DNA of 58,160 bases from Candidatus Faecousia faecavium (lineage in GTDB: Bacteria > Bacillota > Clostridia > Oscillospirales > Oscillospiraceae): assembly GCA_018712645.1 (NCBI GenBank), contig DVGO01000014.1, positions 1-58,160 of the forward strand. The letters are read 5' to 3'. Shown in pieces: positions 1 through 8,679 of the stretch. The position numbers were made by a program, and so were the translations under genes. Position 1 is the stretch's first letter. The number at the start of each line of letters is the position of its first letter. The notes under the pieces are model-generated. The model worked only from the letters and a program-made list of their open reading frames with translations, did not search any database and was not told the origin of the DNA.

Positions 1-281
1 GCAATAAAGGCAGGCATAGAGTCTTCAAAGGTCTCCTTTACCATTTCCTCCAACCGGGAACGCTGGGCCTCCTCTTTGGAAACCAGGGAAGAAACAATGG
101 TGTTTTCGTTTTTCAAAACACCACGCTCGCAAAGGCGGCGGATGACGGTGTAGGTGGTAGCTTTGCTCCATCCCAGCTGTTCTCTGGCAAGCTGTACCAG
201 CTTCCCGGAATTCACCGGCTCGTTTTCCCATAGGATCAAACAGAACCGATACTCACTCTCAAAAATTTTTGGCACTTCCAT
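1..281 (-). CDS. BlaI/MecI/CopY-family transcriptional repressor (C-terminus beyond window edge)
   Basis: Winged-helix repressor of the penicillinase-repressor family, cut off by the left edge after about 93 residues. The protein begins MEVPKIFESEYRFCLILWE, and the helix-turn-helix part with WSKATTYTVIRRL is typical of BlaI, MecI and CopY. The start ATG at 279-281 has a good ribosome-binding site (GGAGGTG) just upstream. Family members repress their own gene and neighbours such as a BlaR1-type sensor protease or resistance genes, and are removed by proteolysis of the repressor. A partner would lie beyond the left edge, so the signal and target genes are unknown. Twin operator-like palindromes and a promoter lie directly upstream, which fits autoregulation. 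Confidence 0.85.
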   Translation of the reverse strand, partial: MEVPKIFESEYRFCLILWENEPVNSGKLVQLAREQLGWSKATTYTVIRRLCERGVLKNENTIVSSLVSKEEAQRSRLEEMVKETFEDSMPAFI

Positions 282-300
282 TGATAACACCTCCCGCCTG

Positions 301-344
301 GTTTAATGCGCCAAACTCTCTGCTTTGAGTTTAACACATTAAAC
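301..344. promoter_or_regulatory. Twin 16-bp operators of the BlaI-type repressor
   Basis: Two 16-bp sites, 301-316 and 329-344, both have the form GTTT-N8-AAAC. The second is a perfect dyad (GTTTAA-CACA-TTAAAC). Their centres are 28 bp apart. The second overlaps the -10 box and spacer of the repressor promoter and the first lies just past the predicted start of transcription, so binding would block the gene. Binding by this repressor is inferred. Confidence 0.6.
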
Positions 345-356
345 CGTCTCTGTCAA
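328..356 (-). promoter_or_regulatory. Promoter of the BlaI-type repressor gene
   Basis: On the minus strand a TTGACA -35 box (351-356) is followed after 17 bp by TAAACT (328-333). The distance to the start codon leaves a leader of about 40 nt. Confidence 0.7.
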
Positions 357-508
357 CACGCAATTCCGTCCTCTCAGCACAAAAAGGACACCAGCACGGC
401 AATCTTCTGCATAGGCACCTCCTGCCTGGAGGAAATCGTCTATCTATCATGACACCGCCCTGCAGCAGCCTATAAACAGAGAGATTCCGTTGGCAGCAAC
501 GTGAAAAA

Positions 509-539
509 TGAGCAGACCTTCTGAAAAAAAGTCTGCTCA
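509..539 (-). terminator. Terminator of the ribose-compound operon
   Basis: Inverted repeat TGAGCAGAC/GTCTGCTCA (509-517 and 531-539), followed on the minus strand by a T-rich stretch. It lies just beyond the ribokinase stop codon at 557 and ends the eleven-gene operon. Confidence 0.75.
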
Positions 540-556
540 CTTCTTATATAGTCTTT

Positions 557-1450
557 TTATCTGCCTTCCAGGAATTCCTCAACACGCTGCATTGTCGGAA
601 TGGATACAGCTGCGCCAAATCCTGTCACAGAAATAGCCGCTGCAGCACAGGCATTGCGCAGTGCAGTCTGAATGTCACGCTGCTGCAGTACAGAGCCCAG
701 GAAAAATCCGGTGAACGTATCCCCGGCACCAGTGGTATCCACAGCCTGAACAGGGAACGCCGCCTGCCGGATTCGGCAGTTCCGGTCGGCATACAGCACC
801 CCATCTGCTCCCAATGTCAAAACAATGCGCATATTTGAATATTTTTCCAAGAGCATATCCACGATTTTCTCCGGCTCCATCCGTCCGCTGATTTGCTGCC
901 CCTCCGTTTCGTTAATCAGCAGGTAAGTAACTGCTTCGAAGGGGAACTCTTCCATCAGGCTGGATGTGAACGGCGAAGGATTGAATGCCAGGGGGATTTT
1001 TTTCTGACGGCAAACCTCAGCGAGGTAAGGTACCTGGCTCGTCTCATTTTGAGTCAGCACCAGATCACCGGGCTGTACTTGCTCCAGACACCAGTCCACA
1101 TCTTCCTTGCGAATCGCCTGATTGGAACCTTTGTGGATGACGATGCTGTTCTGACCGTCTTTGCTCACCTGAATGATGGCATGGCCATTGAGTTCATCCA
1201 CCGGCTTGAGATAGTCCGTTTTTACACCTGCCTGCTCAAGCAGTGAAAGCAGCATGCCTCCATCTTTTCCCACACAGCCCACATGGTATGTGGTCACACC
1301 GGATTTGGCCAATGCAATGGATTGATTCAGCCCCTTGCCGCCTGCCTGATACTGCAGTTCCAAGTCCGTGACTGTTTCTCCCGGTGCGGAAATATGGTCT
1401 ACGCGATAAACATGGTCGATATTTAAAGACCCAAAGTTCAAAATTCTCAC
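557..1450 (-). CDS. rbsK: Ribokinase (PfkB family)
   Basis: PfkB-family sugar kinase of about 297 residues, expected to phosphorylate D-ribose to ribose 5-phosphate in the cytosol. The N-terminal ILNFGSLNIDHVYRVDHI, the glycine-rich AGGKGLNQ of the substrate site and the C-terminal anion-hole/catalytic motif DTTGAGDTFTGFF are all present. A GTG at 1448-1450 is chosen as start because AGGT lies 7 nt upstream; a GTG at 1457-1459 is an in-frame alternative. It is the last gene of the operon, 126 bp after the nucleoside hydrolase gene, which could release the ribose it uses. The presence of RbsD in the same operon supports ribose over other sugars. Confidence 0.88.
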   Translation of the reverse strand: MRILNFGSLNIDHVYRVDHISAPGETVTDLELQYQAGGKGLNQSIALAKSGVTTYHVGCVGKDGGMLLSLLEQAGVKTDYLKPVDELNGHAIIQVSKDGQNSIVIHKGSNQAIRKEDVDWCLEQVQPGDLVLTQNETSQVPYLAEVCRQKKIPLAFNPSPFTSSLMEEFPFEAVTYLLINETEGQQISGRMEPEKIVDMLLEKYSNMRIVLTLGADGVLYADRNCRIRQAAFPVQAVDTTGAGDTFTGFFLGSVLQQRDIQTALRNACAAAAISVTGFGAAVSIPTMQRVEEFLEGR

Positions 1451-1513
1451 AGTAAACACCTAACTTTATGAAGCTTCTATGACTGGCCCCACGGATGCGG
1501 ATTTTCAAAAACG

Positions 1514-1527
1514 GAAACGATTGTTTC
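1514..1527. promoter_or_regulatory. Possible internal operator before rbsK
   Basis: The sequence GAAACGATTGTTTC in the 126-bp gap before rbsK has GAAAC/GTTTC arms like the core of the operator at the head of the operon (11188-11216). The centre is one base longer, so binding by the same LacI-type regulator is only a possibility. Confidence 0.3.
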
Positions 1528-1576
1528 TGATTCTGCCGGGGAAATCTGCCTTTTGGTTTCTTTCCCGGGCAAAACA

Positions 1577-2476
1577 CTATTCTCCAAATACGCCCTGCAA
1601 AATCATCTTGCACGCCCGTTCCTTATCCACCCGGCACGCATACCTTACATTTTCCGGCGGCAGCGGTTCCCGCATCCGGAATGGGTGGCGCATATCCACG
1701 GTAAGCCCCCGCAGGGAGCCATATTCCGTTATCACCCGAACGGGCGCACTCACCATCTCCACCAGCGTCGGATCCAGAAGATGGGCAATAACCAGCGGAT
1801 CATGCAGGGTTACTTTTTTGGACTTGCTGGTTTCCAGCCATATCTTGCTTAAATCCGACAAAAAGCCCCGGTATCCTTCCGTAAAACTGCAGATCCACTG
1901 CTCTTGTTCTTTGTTCGGCACGCAAGGAGCCGTCACATCCAAGCCCAGCACCTGCACTGCGGCCCCGCTGTGAAATACAATATCCGCCGCTTCCGGATCG
2001 CACATAATATTGTATTCCGGGTATACAGCGCCGAACGCTCCGCCCATAAGCACAATATTCACATTGCGGAAGGTTTCCGGTTCCAACAGCATGGCAATTG
2101 CGATATTGCTCAACGGCCCCAGCGGCAAAATCCAAGTATCGGGATGCTGGTGCAGCGTATCCAGCAGCAGCTGCACACCATTTTGGCTGCAGTTGGCCGG
2201 AATCGTCTTGGAAATATTCCGGCATTGATGGGGCATGGCATCTGTTGCCCCCTGACCGCTCAGGCTTCTGGATACACCCGCTGCAACGGGTATATCCAGC
2301 CGTCCCATGGCTTTCAACAGGTGCAGCGTCAACTGCACTCTGGCTGCGGTATTACGGTAAACCGTGGAAATTCCCAACACTTCCAGTTCCGGTGCCCGCA
2401 GCGCCATGGCAATCGCCAGTGCGTCATCGATATCGTCCCCGATATCCGTGTCTATGAACACCTTTTTTACCGCCAT
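1577..2476 (-). CDS. Inosine/uridine-preferring nucleoside hydrolase
   Basis: A 299-residue member of the nucleoside N-ribohydrolase family, which cuts the N-glycosidic bond of nucleosides to give free base and ribose. The calcium-binding signature near the N-terminus is clear (DTDIGDDIDDALAIAMAL), and the central block ILPLGPLSNIAIAMLLEP plus MGGAFG match the family. No signal peptide is visible, so it should be cytosolic. The start has AGGAG 9 nt upstream; the gene begins 4 bp after the stop of the TIM-barrel gene. With ribokinase and RbsD beside it, the simplest reading is release of ribose from an imported nucleoside. The base specificity cannot be read from the sequence. Confidence 0.88.
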   Translation of the reverse strand: MAVKKVFIDTDIGDDIDDALAIAMALRAPELEVLGISTVYRNTAARVQLTLHLLKAMGRLDIPVAAGVSRSLSGQGATDAMPHQCRNISKTIPANCSQNGVQLLLDTLHQHPDTWILPLGPLSNIAIAMLLEPETFRNVNIVLMGGAFGAVYPEYNIMCDPEAADIVFHSGAAVQVLGLDVTAPCVPNKEQEQWICSFTEGYRGFLSDLSKIWLETSKSKKVTLHDPLVIAHLLDPTLVEMVSAPVRVITEYGSLRGLTVDMRHPFRMREPLPPENVRYACRVDKERACKMILQGVFGE

Positions 2477-2480
2477 GGTA

Positions 2481-3317
2481 TCATACTCCTATGACACTGC
2501 GCAGGTATTCCCGGGAGAATTGTGCCGACTGATAGTTGGCAATGATGGGATAATCCAGTTCCACACAAATGGTGTCCTCATATCCGATCTCCAGGAGCTT
2601 CTTGTATACACCCTTGAAATCCACAAATCCCTGTCCCAGTGCCCGGAACCGATCCATGGGCCGCTGGCCTGGCTGCAAGGTAGGATCCGGATCTACATCC
2701 TTGAAATGAATGTAACCGATGCGATCTTTGTATGCCTCCAGCAAATCCACCGGGTTGATATCGGCGATGGTAGCGTGGGCGGTGTCGAAACAGAACTTCA
2801 CCTTTTCCGGATCCGTATTTTCTGCAAACAGATCAATTTCATCACGGTACAGAACGGTATCATTATAGTGCGGATGTACGCAAAGATCCAGTCCTGCGGC
2901 ATATGTGTATTGGGCCATGATATTTGCTTTTCTTGCCGTTTCCAGGACATCTTCCCGGGTATTTCCCTCCGGCCTGATTTTCGGCGGCTGAATGATGATT
3001 TTCTTGCAGTCGATTTCTTTGGCCAGAGCAATGCACCGCTTCAGCAGCTCCAGATCATAGTCAAAATCCGTTTTCATGTAGTGGTAAATTGCGGAAAATT
3101 TCATGTGATATTTCTCCAGCAAAGACCGCAGCTTCTCCGGGCAGTCTCCGAATGCCGAGACAATCATGTTCATGTCTTCCACCGCATTGTATCCCAAATA
3201 CTGAATTTCCCGGAGGCCCTTCTCAAATTCCACTCTTTGTGTCTGGGGATCTTCGGATTTTTTGAATCCATTAAACGGATCCAGATGCCATGTCCAAACG
3301 GTATATGCCACGTTCAT
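2481..3317 (-). CDS. Sugar isomerase/epimerase-like TIM-barrel protein (IolE/AP-endonuclease-2 fold)
   Basis: A 278-residue protein of the xylose-isomerase-like TIM-barrel superfamily, which includes epimerases, isomerases and inosose dehydratases (IolE). Metal-ligand segments are visible: VHPHYND, FCFDTAHA, GYIHFKD and VELDYP. The C-terminal stretch FRALGQGFVDFKGVYKKLLE resembles IolE-type dehydratases. It acts in the cytosol on a sugar or keto-sugar; the reaction is not certain. It lies between an ABC permease gene and the nucleoside hydrolase gene. With the Gfo/Idh oxidoreductase and the zinc dehydrogenase of the same operon it could act on an oxidised sugar intermediate. Confidence 0.8.
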   Translation of the reverse strand: MNVAYTVWTWHLDPFNGFKKSEDPQTQRVEFEKGLREIQYLGYNAVEDMNMIVSAFGDCPEKLRSLLEKYHMKFSAIYHYMKTDFDYDLELLKRCIALAKEIDCKKIIIQPPKIRPEGNTREDVLETARKANIMAQYTYAAGLDLCVHPHYNDTVLYRDEIDLFAENTDPEKVKFCFDTAHATIADINPVDLLEAYKDRIGYIHFKDVDPDPTLQPGQRPMDRFRALGQGFVDFKGVYKKLLEIGYEDTICVELDYPIIANYQSAQFSREYLRSVIGV

Positions 3318-3336
3318 ATGTGTTATCCTCCTTATG

Positions 3337-4191
3337 TTAGCCTTTCACTGCGCCGGCAGTAATGCCTTTCTGGAACGCTTTTTGACAGATCAGATATACA
3401 ATAATCATGGGAATGGTTGCCATGGACAATGCAGCGAACATCTGCGGGTAGTTGTTATTTTCCATGGTAGCAAAGGATACCATACCCAGCGGCAGCGTCT
3501 GCAACCCCGGTTCCCGGATAATCAGGCTTGCACGGATGTACTCATTCCACACACTCAAGCCGGAAAAAATCACCTGTGTTACAAGGCCGGGAATTGCCAG
3601 CGGCAAAATGACATGAATAAAACTTTGGAATCTGCTGCAGCCATCCAGCATTGCTGCCTCTTCCAGCGACCGGGGAAGAGAAATGAAGAACCCTCGCATA
3701 ATGTACATGCCAAATGCAATCGCCTGGGCAGCGTAAACCAGCACAAGGCCAATTCGGGTGTTGACCAGACCGAATTCGTTAACCACCGTAAAAGCAGGCA
3801 TTGCCAGTACACCGGCGGGAATCATAATGCCGATGAGCAGATAATTCAGGATTAACCCCTTGTGCTTGAATCTGACTCTGGCCAGCGCATACGCAGCGCA
3901 GCAGTTGACCGGAATCAACAGACAAAGAACCATTCCCGTTGTCAGAATGCTGTTGAGATACTTGGTTCCCATGCCCGCCTTATTCCAGGCATCCAGGTAG
4001 TTTTTCCACTGTGCATTCTTGGGAAGTCCCCAAATATTGCTGTAAAATTCACTTTCGCTTTTCAGTGATCCAGACACCATCCAGATAATGGGGTAGATGG
4101 TAATTACCAGGAAGAAGGCCATCAACAGGTACACAAAAGCGCCTTTGATTGTTTTTTTCCGCTTTGCGGTTTTCTGCAGATTGTTCATCAT
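3337..4191 (-). CDS. Carbohydrate ABC transporter permease (MalG type)
   Basis: Inner-membrane permease of 284 residues with about six hydrophobic segments. The cytoplasmic coupling loop EEAAMLDGCSRFQSFIHVILPLAIPG matches the EAA motif of binding-protein-dependent importers. It belongs to the CUT1 group and is expected to form a heterodimer with the permease encoded just upstream (4201-5103). The gene starts 10 bp after that gene ends, with an AGGA-type ribosome-binding site. It transports the ligand caught by the lipoprotein at 5190-6563. Confidence 0.93.
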   Translation of the reverse strand: MMNNLQKTAKRKKTIKGAFVYLLMAFFLVITIYPIIWMVSGSLKSESEFYSNIWGLPKNAQWKNYLDAWNKAGMGTKYLNSILTTGMVLCLLIPVNCCAAYALARVRFKHKGLILNYLLIGIMIPAGVLAMPAFTVVNEFGLVNTRIGLVLVYAAQAIAFGMYIMRGFFISLPRSLEEAAMLDGCSRFQSFIHVILPLAIPGLVTQVIFSGLSVWNEYIRASLIIREPGLQTLPLGMVSFATMENNNYPQMFAALSMATIPMIIVYLICQKAFQKGITAGAVKG

Positions 4192-4200
4192 GCTTCCTCC

Positions 4201-5103
4201 TTACTCGTAGTTTTCGTCCCGGGTCATTGCCTTCAACTGCAGGAACCCAAAGACCATTACGCATGCAACCAGAATCATACTCATCGCATTGGCCTTGCCC
4301 ATATTGTTCTGCTGGAACGCGGTGTTCATAATGTAAATCAGGCCCACCTCGGTAGAGTGATAGGGACCTCCCGCAGTCATTACGTTAACCACATCATAGT
4401 TATTGACAAATGCGCCTGTAATGGCCAGCAGCATACTGGTTACAATGGTACTGTTCAGCTGAGGAATGGTGATGTGAATAAACTGCTGAAATGAGCTTGC
4501 ACCGTCAATGGCAGCCGCCTCATAATATTCCTGGGGGATTCCCTGCAAACCGGCCATAAACAGCACCGCATGGAAACCCATACACTTCCATACATCTACG
4601 GTCACAATCGCCCAAAGGGCAACCTTGGGATCACTTAACCAGCCGTGAATCCATCCTTCCAAGCCCAACGCACGAAGCAGGCCATTGAGCAGACCGAAGG
4701 TAGGATTGAAAATCCAGCACCACAAAACACCGACCACTACATAAGAGAAGGTGTAAGGAATGTAGGTGCATACCCGCAGCAAAGACATTCCCTTCAGCTT
4801 CTGAACAAAGAGCATCGCCAGCGCAAAGCCCAGTATGTTCTTCAGAATCGGCGTTACCAGGGCGTATTTGAACGTATTGCCCATGGTTTTCCAGAATGTG
4901 CTGTCGGCGAAGGCGAAGGAATAGTTCTTGAATCCGATAAATTCCATTTCACCCAAGCCATCCCACCGGTGCAGGCTGATATAGAATCCTTTCAGGAAGG
5001 GATAGATAACAAATAGTGTAAACAATACGATTGCCGGCAGGCACATGATATATCCAAAGTACCGGTCAAATATATTTGTGCGCAGTTTTTCGACACGTCT
5101 CAT
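4201..5103 (-). CDS. Carbohydrate ABC transporter permease (MalF type)
   Basis: Inner-membrane permease of 300 residues in the CUT1 group, partner of the MalG-type permease downstream. The coupling loop EAAAIDGASSFQQFIHITIP is the EAA motif. The start MRRVEKLRTNIFDRYFGYIM (ATG at 5101-5103) has GATAGGAGAG upstream; the frame stays open for 20 more codons but without a ribosome-binding site. Six transmembrane segments follow from about residue 15. A stable hairpin lies between it and the binding-protein gene. Confidence 0.93.
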   Translation of the reverse strand: MRRVEKLRTNIFDRYFGYIMCLPAIVLFTLFVIYPFLKGFYISLHRWDGLGEMEFIGFKNYSFAFADSTFWKTMGNTFKYALVTPILKNILGFALAMLFVQKLKGMSLLRVCTYIPYTFSYVVVGVLWCWIFNPTFGLLNGLLRALGLEGWIHGWLSDPKVALWAIVTVDVWKCMGFHAVLFMAGLQGIPQEYYEAAAIDGASSFQQFIHITIPQLNSTIVTSMLLAITGAFVNNYDVVNVMTAGGPYHSTEVGLIYIMNTAFQQNNMGKANAMSMILVACVMVFGFLQLKAMTRDENYE

Positions 5104-5143
5104 GCTTTTCTCTCCTATCTCAGCAGAGGCTTCCAAAGGCGAA

Positions 5144-5180
5144 GCTCCGAGCTCTCTCGGCAATTGAGAGAGCCCGGAGC
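5144..5180 (-). other. Stable hairpin between binding-protein and permease genes
   Basis: Arms 5144-5158 and 5166-5180 pair over 15 positions in the minus-strand RNA (one G-U pair) around a 7-nt loop. No T-run follows. It sits directly after the stop codon of the binding-protein gene. Similar hairpins, as between malE and malF, protect the upstream message so that binding protein is made in excess over permease. Confidence 0.65.
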
Positions 5181-5189
5181 CCTGCTCAC

Positions 5190-6563
5190 TTACGGAGTAA
5201 CCTTAGCCCAATCTTCTTCGGTCCACTGATTCCACCAGTCGTACTGGTACTCCTGTTCTCTGACCAGCGTATCATAAGCATCCTGCAGCTGCTGTGTGCC
5301 TTCCTCTGCAGTAATGGCACCGGTAACCACCGCAGGTACCACAGACTGGAATGCGCTCAGAATTTCCGAAGGCCAGATCCAGTCCAGATACATAATTGTA
5401 TTGGGTACCAGATCTTCATTCAGCTGCGTAACGATTTCTGCATCCAGAATTTCGACTCCTTCCAGAACCTTAACCGTGGGCTTGTAGCAGCCGCTGATCC
5501 GGTTTGCCCATTCCGGACGGGTGAAGAACTCAATAAATTTCTTGGCGTTTTCGATATTGTCGGGATTGATCTGCGAACACACGGCCAAACCAGTGCCAGC
5601 ACCGCCGGCAGGCTGGTTAATGACATTCGGATCATCGGTAATCAGAGGGAATTCCAGAATGCCCAGCTCAAAATCTACAGCATCCGGTGTCAGCTGGAAG
5701 TTGTGGGTATGCATCATGCCGGACAGTCCCTGCATGAAGGTTGCCTTCATGCCGTCACCATCGGTGTCCATACTCTCACTGGTCAGAATACCGTCATCAT
5801 AGAACGCTTTGATGGCATTGAGTGCGTCAATCGCTGCCTGATCACCTGCAATGCTCTTTTCACCCATCAGCCACTGCTCCGTCTGGGCAATGGAATCATT
5901 TCCGGTAGTCTGTGCGTAGGTGGAGAAGAACCAGTTTGGCCAGTAGCTGGCGTCCTTGCCCCGGAAGATCAGCGGAATCTTGCCGGCCTCTTCCAGCTTT
6001 TTCCCAACCTGTACAAACTCGTCATAGGTAGTCGGAGGCGTCAGCCCCAATTCCTCAAACATGTCCACATTGTAGTAGATAAAACCGGCGGAGGAATTGC
6101 CGAAGGGGATTCCCCAAAGCTTGTCGCCAATGGTGTATGCATCCAGCATGCCGTCTGTGTAACGCTGCCGAACCTCATCGCTTACCAGAGTTGTGATATC
6201 CAGAAGAACACCTGCCGGTGCGCAAGTGGAACGGATCAATCCGGCACCCACAGTCACAAAGTCAACCTGTTCCTTCGCCTGAATGGCTGCGGAAAGATTG
6301 GTGGGAACCTCATTCCACTTGCCGCTGAAACGCAGCTCCACCGTAATGCCGGTTTCTTCCTTGAATGCCGCGATCATTTCATTCCAGGCTTCATCTTCCC
6401 CATCGTACATACGGGCATTGCCCAGCACGACCAACTTGTTTGGATCATTCCCAGAAACGCTGTTATTGGATTTCTCTGCGTCCTGGGCTCCCTTGCTGCC
6501 GCCACATGCAGCCAAAGACAGTACCATGGCAAAAATCAGGATCCACGTTAGCAACTTTTTCAT
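5190..6563 (-). CDS. Extracellular sugar-binding lipoprotein of the ABC importer
   Basis: Substrate-binding protein of 457 residues, family 1 of extracellular solute-binding proteins. It has a lipoprotein signal peptide with lipobox LAAC (Cys20), then a Ser/Asn-rich linker and the two-lobe body. Expected to be anchored outside the membrane and to deliver its ligand to the MalF/MalG-type permeases downstream. The size and family point to an oligosaccharide, glycoside or related compound rather than free ribose, which normally uses an RbsB-type protein. The ligand is unknown. Confidence 0.92.
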   Translation of the reverse strand: MKKLLTWILIFAMVLSLAACGGSKGAQDAEKSNNSVSGNDPNKLVVLGNARMYDGEDEAWNEMIAAFKEETGITVELRFSGKWNEVPTNLSAAIQAKEQVDFVTVGAGLIRSTCAPAGVLLDITTLVSDEVRQRYTDGMLDAYTIGDKLWGIPFGNSSAGFIYYNVDMFEELGLTPPTTYDEFVQVGKKLEEAGKIPLIFRGKDASYWPNWFFSTYAQTTGNDSIAQTEQWLMGEKSIAGDQAAIDALNAIKAFYDDGILTSESMDTDGDGMKATFMQGLSGMMHTHNFQLTPDAVDFELGILEFPLITDDPNVINQPAGGAGTGLAVCSQINPDNIENAKKFIEFFTRPEWANRISGCYKPTVKVLEGVEILDAEIVTQLNEDLVPNTIMYLDWIWPSEILSAFQSVVPAVVTGAITAEEGTQQLQDAYDTLVREQEYQYDWWNQWTEEDWAKVTP

Positions 6564-6597
6564 AAGTAATCCTCCCAGTTGAAATGTATTTTATTTT

Positions 6598-7584
6598 CTA
6601 GCCATACAAACTTCTCGATAGTAGGAATACGCCAAAAATGTACACTAAAATTCCAAAGAACAGAACTGCATATGTTTTAACCGATGCGCCTTTATACTCT
6701 TTGTGGTAAATCCCCCACAGATAGGTCCACATGCTTCCCGTCCGGCCGATCAGCCAGGAGACCGAAACACTTAACACCGCAGAAGATACGGTATGAATCA
6801 GATTTCCTCCGTAATGACAGGCCGCCGATAAGCAAGCCAGCCAATAGGCTTTCTTGTATTTCCGGTTGAACATTGTCCCCCACTGGTGGTTGCGCGTGAG
6901 GATAATTCCGGAGAATACCAATGTCCCAAGGAATGATCCCGCAGCCAACAGGCCAATGCAGGGCCATTTGCTGAAACCATTCGGGCTGACGGTGGTTTTT
7001 ACGCCCAGAGACAAGCCCAATGCATACATGGTATTCAGCGCCGCTGCCAGAATCATCATAAGCGCAGATTTTACATCCTGGGTTTTGGATGCACGGTTGG
7101 ATTTTTTCTGCAAATCCCGATCCCGAAGAATACCGGAATACTGACAGATGGTGGTTGCCAGAATCAAAATCAGCGCCGTTGCAAAGACCCGTGTGTAGGA
7201 TACGCCTTCCGGCAGCTTGCCAAGGACAGAGGACAACAGTGTACCCAGCAGCACGCCGCAAGTGGCATTGATGGAGTTTGACAGTACCAGCCCAACTTTG
7301 TCAATTACCATCATCTGAATCTGAATACCCAGCGCCATTCCTGCGCCGCAGATCATCACAAACACTGCCAGCCCGTAATTTCCGGAAATCTCTTTAAAAA
7401 TTCCGGAAATATCAAACTTTTCAACCACGAATATAAAGGCCCATACCAGCACTGCGGAAGCTCCATACATCCAGAGCATGAACGCAGGAAGGGGAAAGTC
7501 TCCTGTATATTTCGTAACCTGGAGCCAGGAACCCCAAAGGAACGCCGCAGTGAGAACGAGCAAAATTGCCGTTGTCTGACTCAT
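6598..7584 (-). CDS. Ten-segment sugar permease-like membrane protein (DMT/GRP/RhaT type)
   Basis: Polytopic membrane protein of 328 residues with about ten hydrophobic segments. The start FLWGSWLQVTKYTGDFPLPAFMLWMYG and the repeat-like second half resemble the GRP/RhaT branch of the drug/metabolite superfamily, whose members carry glucose, ribose or rhamnose by cation symport. It lies between the Gfo/Idh gene (3 bp away) and the binding-protein gene. It could be a second uptake route or an exporter for a product. The substrate cannot be read from sequence. Confidence 0.72.
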   Translation of the reverse strand: MSQTTAILLVLTAAFLWGSWLQVTKYTGDFPLPAFMLWMYGASAVLVWAFIFVVEKFDISGIFKEISGNYGLAVFVMICGAGMALGIQIQMMVIDKVGLVLSNSINATCGVLLGTLLSSVLGKLPEGVSYTRVFATALILILATTICQYSGILRDRDLQKKSNRASKTQDVKSALMMILAAALNTMYALGLSLGVKTTVSPNGFSKWPCIGLLAAGSFLGTLVFSGIILTRNHQWGTMFNRKYKKAYWLACLSAACHYGGNLIHTVSSAVLSVSVSWLIGRTGSMWTYLWGIYHKEYKGASVKTYAVLFFGILVYIFGVFLLSRSLYG

Positions 7585-7587
7585 TTC

Positions 7588-8661
7588 TCACACCCCTGCT
7601 TTTACAGTCTTGATGATCTTGCTCAGCAGCGCAATATCCTCAAACGCGTCCTCACCATTGGTAAGAGGCTGCCTGTCTTCTTCCAGGCAGCGGTAGAAAT
7701 GCTGCCATTCTCTGCGATAAGCCTCTTCAAAGGATGTGGAAATCACGCTTTCGCGAACCATGGTGCTTCCCGGGACATGATCGCTGATTTTCAGCAGGGA
7801 CGGTGCATTCTTCAGATAAGGCCAGGGGAATTCCAAACGGACATTTTTCTTCGGAGAGTAGATTTCGATATACTCATCCCAATTATGCCGTGCCATAACC
7901 AGACCGCTTTCCACAATAATTCTGGTATTTCCCGCCTTTAAAACGGAATTGGCGAAGCCGCCGTATACATCCGTAAAAAGAACCTCCAGATTATTGCCGA
8001 ATAAATGCCGCATCAGGATGGCATCATGGCAGAAGACACCCAAAAGCAAGCTGTATGCCGGCAGCAGTTGGGCACGATCTTCCCCAATTTCTTCCAGCAT
8101 TGCGCTGTTGCATTGCTGCTTTCCTTCGGCAAATACGCTGGGATCAACATCGCTTCCGCTGAGCACGTCATAGACTTCTCTGGTATAGGCAAAGGAACCG
8201 CCGTAGTCATGGAAGCGAACCAGACTGATATCTTCCATCTCCTGCACAAGCTTCTGCAGTTCTTCAAATCCGGTATCATACCGCTTCATGTATCCTACCA
8301 TCAGCTTCACACCGGCCAGTTTTGCCGCGTCCACCATGGCCTGAGCCTGCTTGCGGTTAAACCCAAAGGGTTTCTCAACGAAAATATGCTTGCCTGCCTG
8401 GGCTGCTTTTACCGCCGGCTCACAGTGATCCTTTGAACAGATCAGCACCACGTCTAGTTCCCCATCCTTCAGAAACTGATCGTAATCCGTATAACAATGG
8501 TCCGGGTCAATGCCATATTTCTCTGCGACCTTGCTCACTACCTCCGCTGAAAGGTCACACAGGGAATGGATCTTCCAGCCAGGCAGATCATGCAGGTAGG
8601 GCAAATGCATAATCTGCGCAATCTGCCCGCATCCCAGCACACCTACGCGATAGGTTTTCAT
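7588..8661 (-). CDS. Gfo/Idh/MocA-family NAD(P)-dependent oxidoreductase
   Basis: A 357-residue oxidoreductase with an N-terminal Rossmann fold (VGVLGCGQIAQIMHLPYL) and the family motif EKPFGF in the nucleotide-binding half, followed by the C-terminal substrate domain. Members oxidise or reduce sugars, inositols or glycosides. The start MKTYRVGVLG (ATG at 8659-8661) is preferred because AGGAG is 9 nt upstream; an ATG three codons earlier overlaps the ribosome-binding site. With the IolE-like protein it could form an oxidation and lyase pair as in inositol or 3-keto-glycoside breakdown. That is inference. Confidence 0.88.
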   Translation of the reverse strand: MKTYRVGVLGCGQIAQIMHLPYLHDLPGWKIHSLCDLSAEVVSKVAEKYGIDPDHCYTDYDQFLKDGELDVVLICSKDHCEPAVKAAQAGKHIFVEKPFGFNRKQAQAMVDAAKLAGVKLMVGYMKRYDTGFEELQKLVQEMEDISLVRFHDYGGSFAYTREVYDVLSGSDVDPSVFAEGKQQCNSAMLEEIGEDRAQLLPAYSLLLGVFCHDAILMRHLFGNNLEVLFTDVYGGFANSVLKAGNTRIIVESGLVMARHNWDEYIEIYSPKKNVRLEFPWPYLKNAPSLLKISDHVPGSTMVRESVISTSFEEAYRREWQHFYRCLEEDRQPLTNGEDAFEDIALLSKIIKTVKAGV

Positions 8662-8679
8662 GTTTTGCATCTCCTTTGG

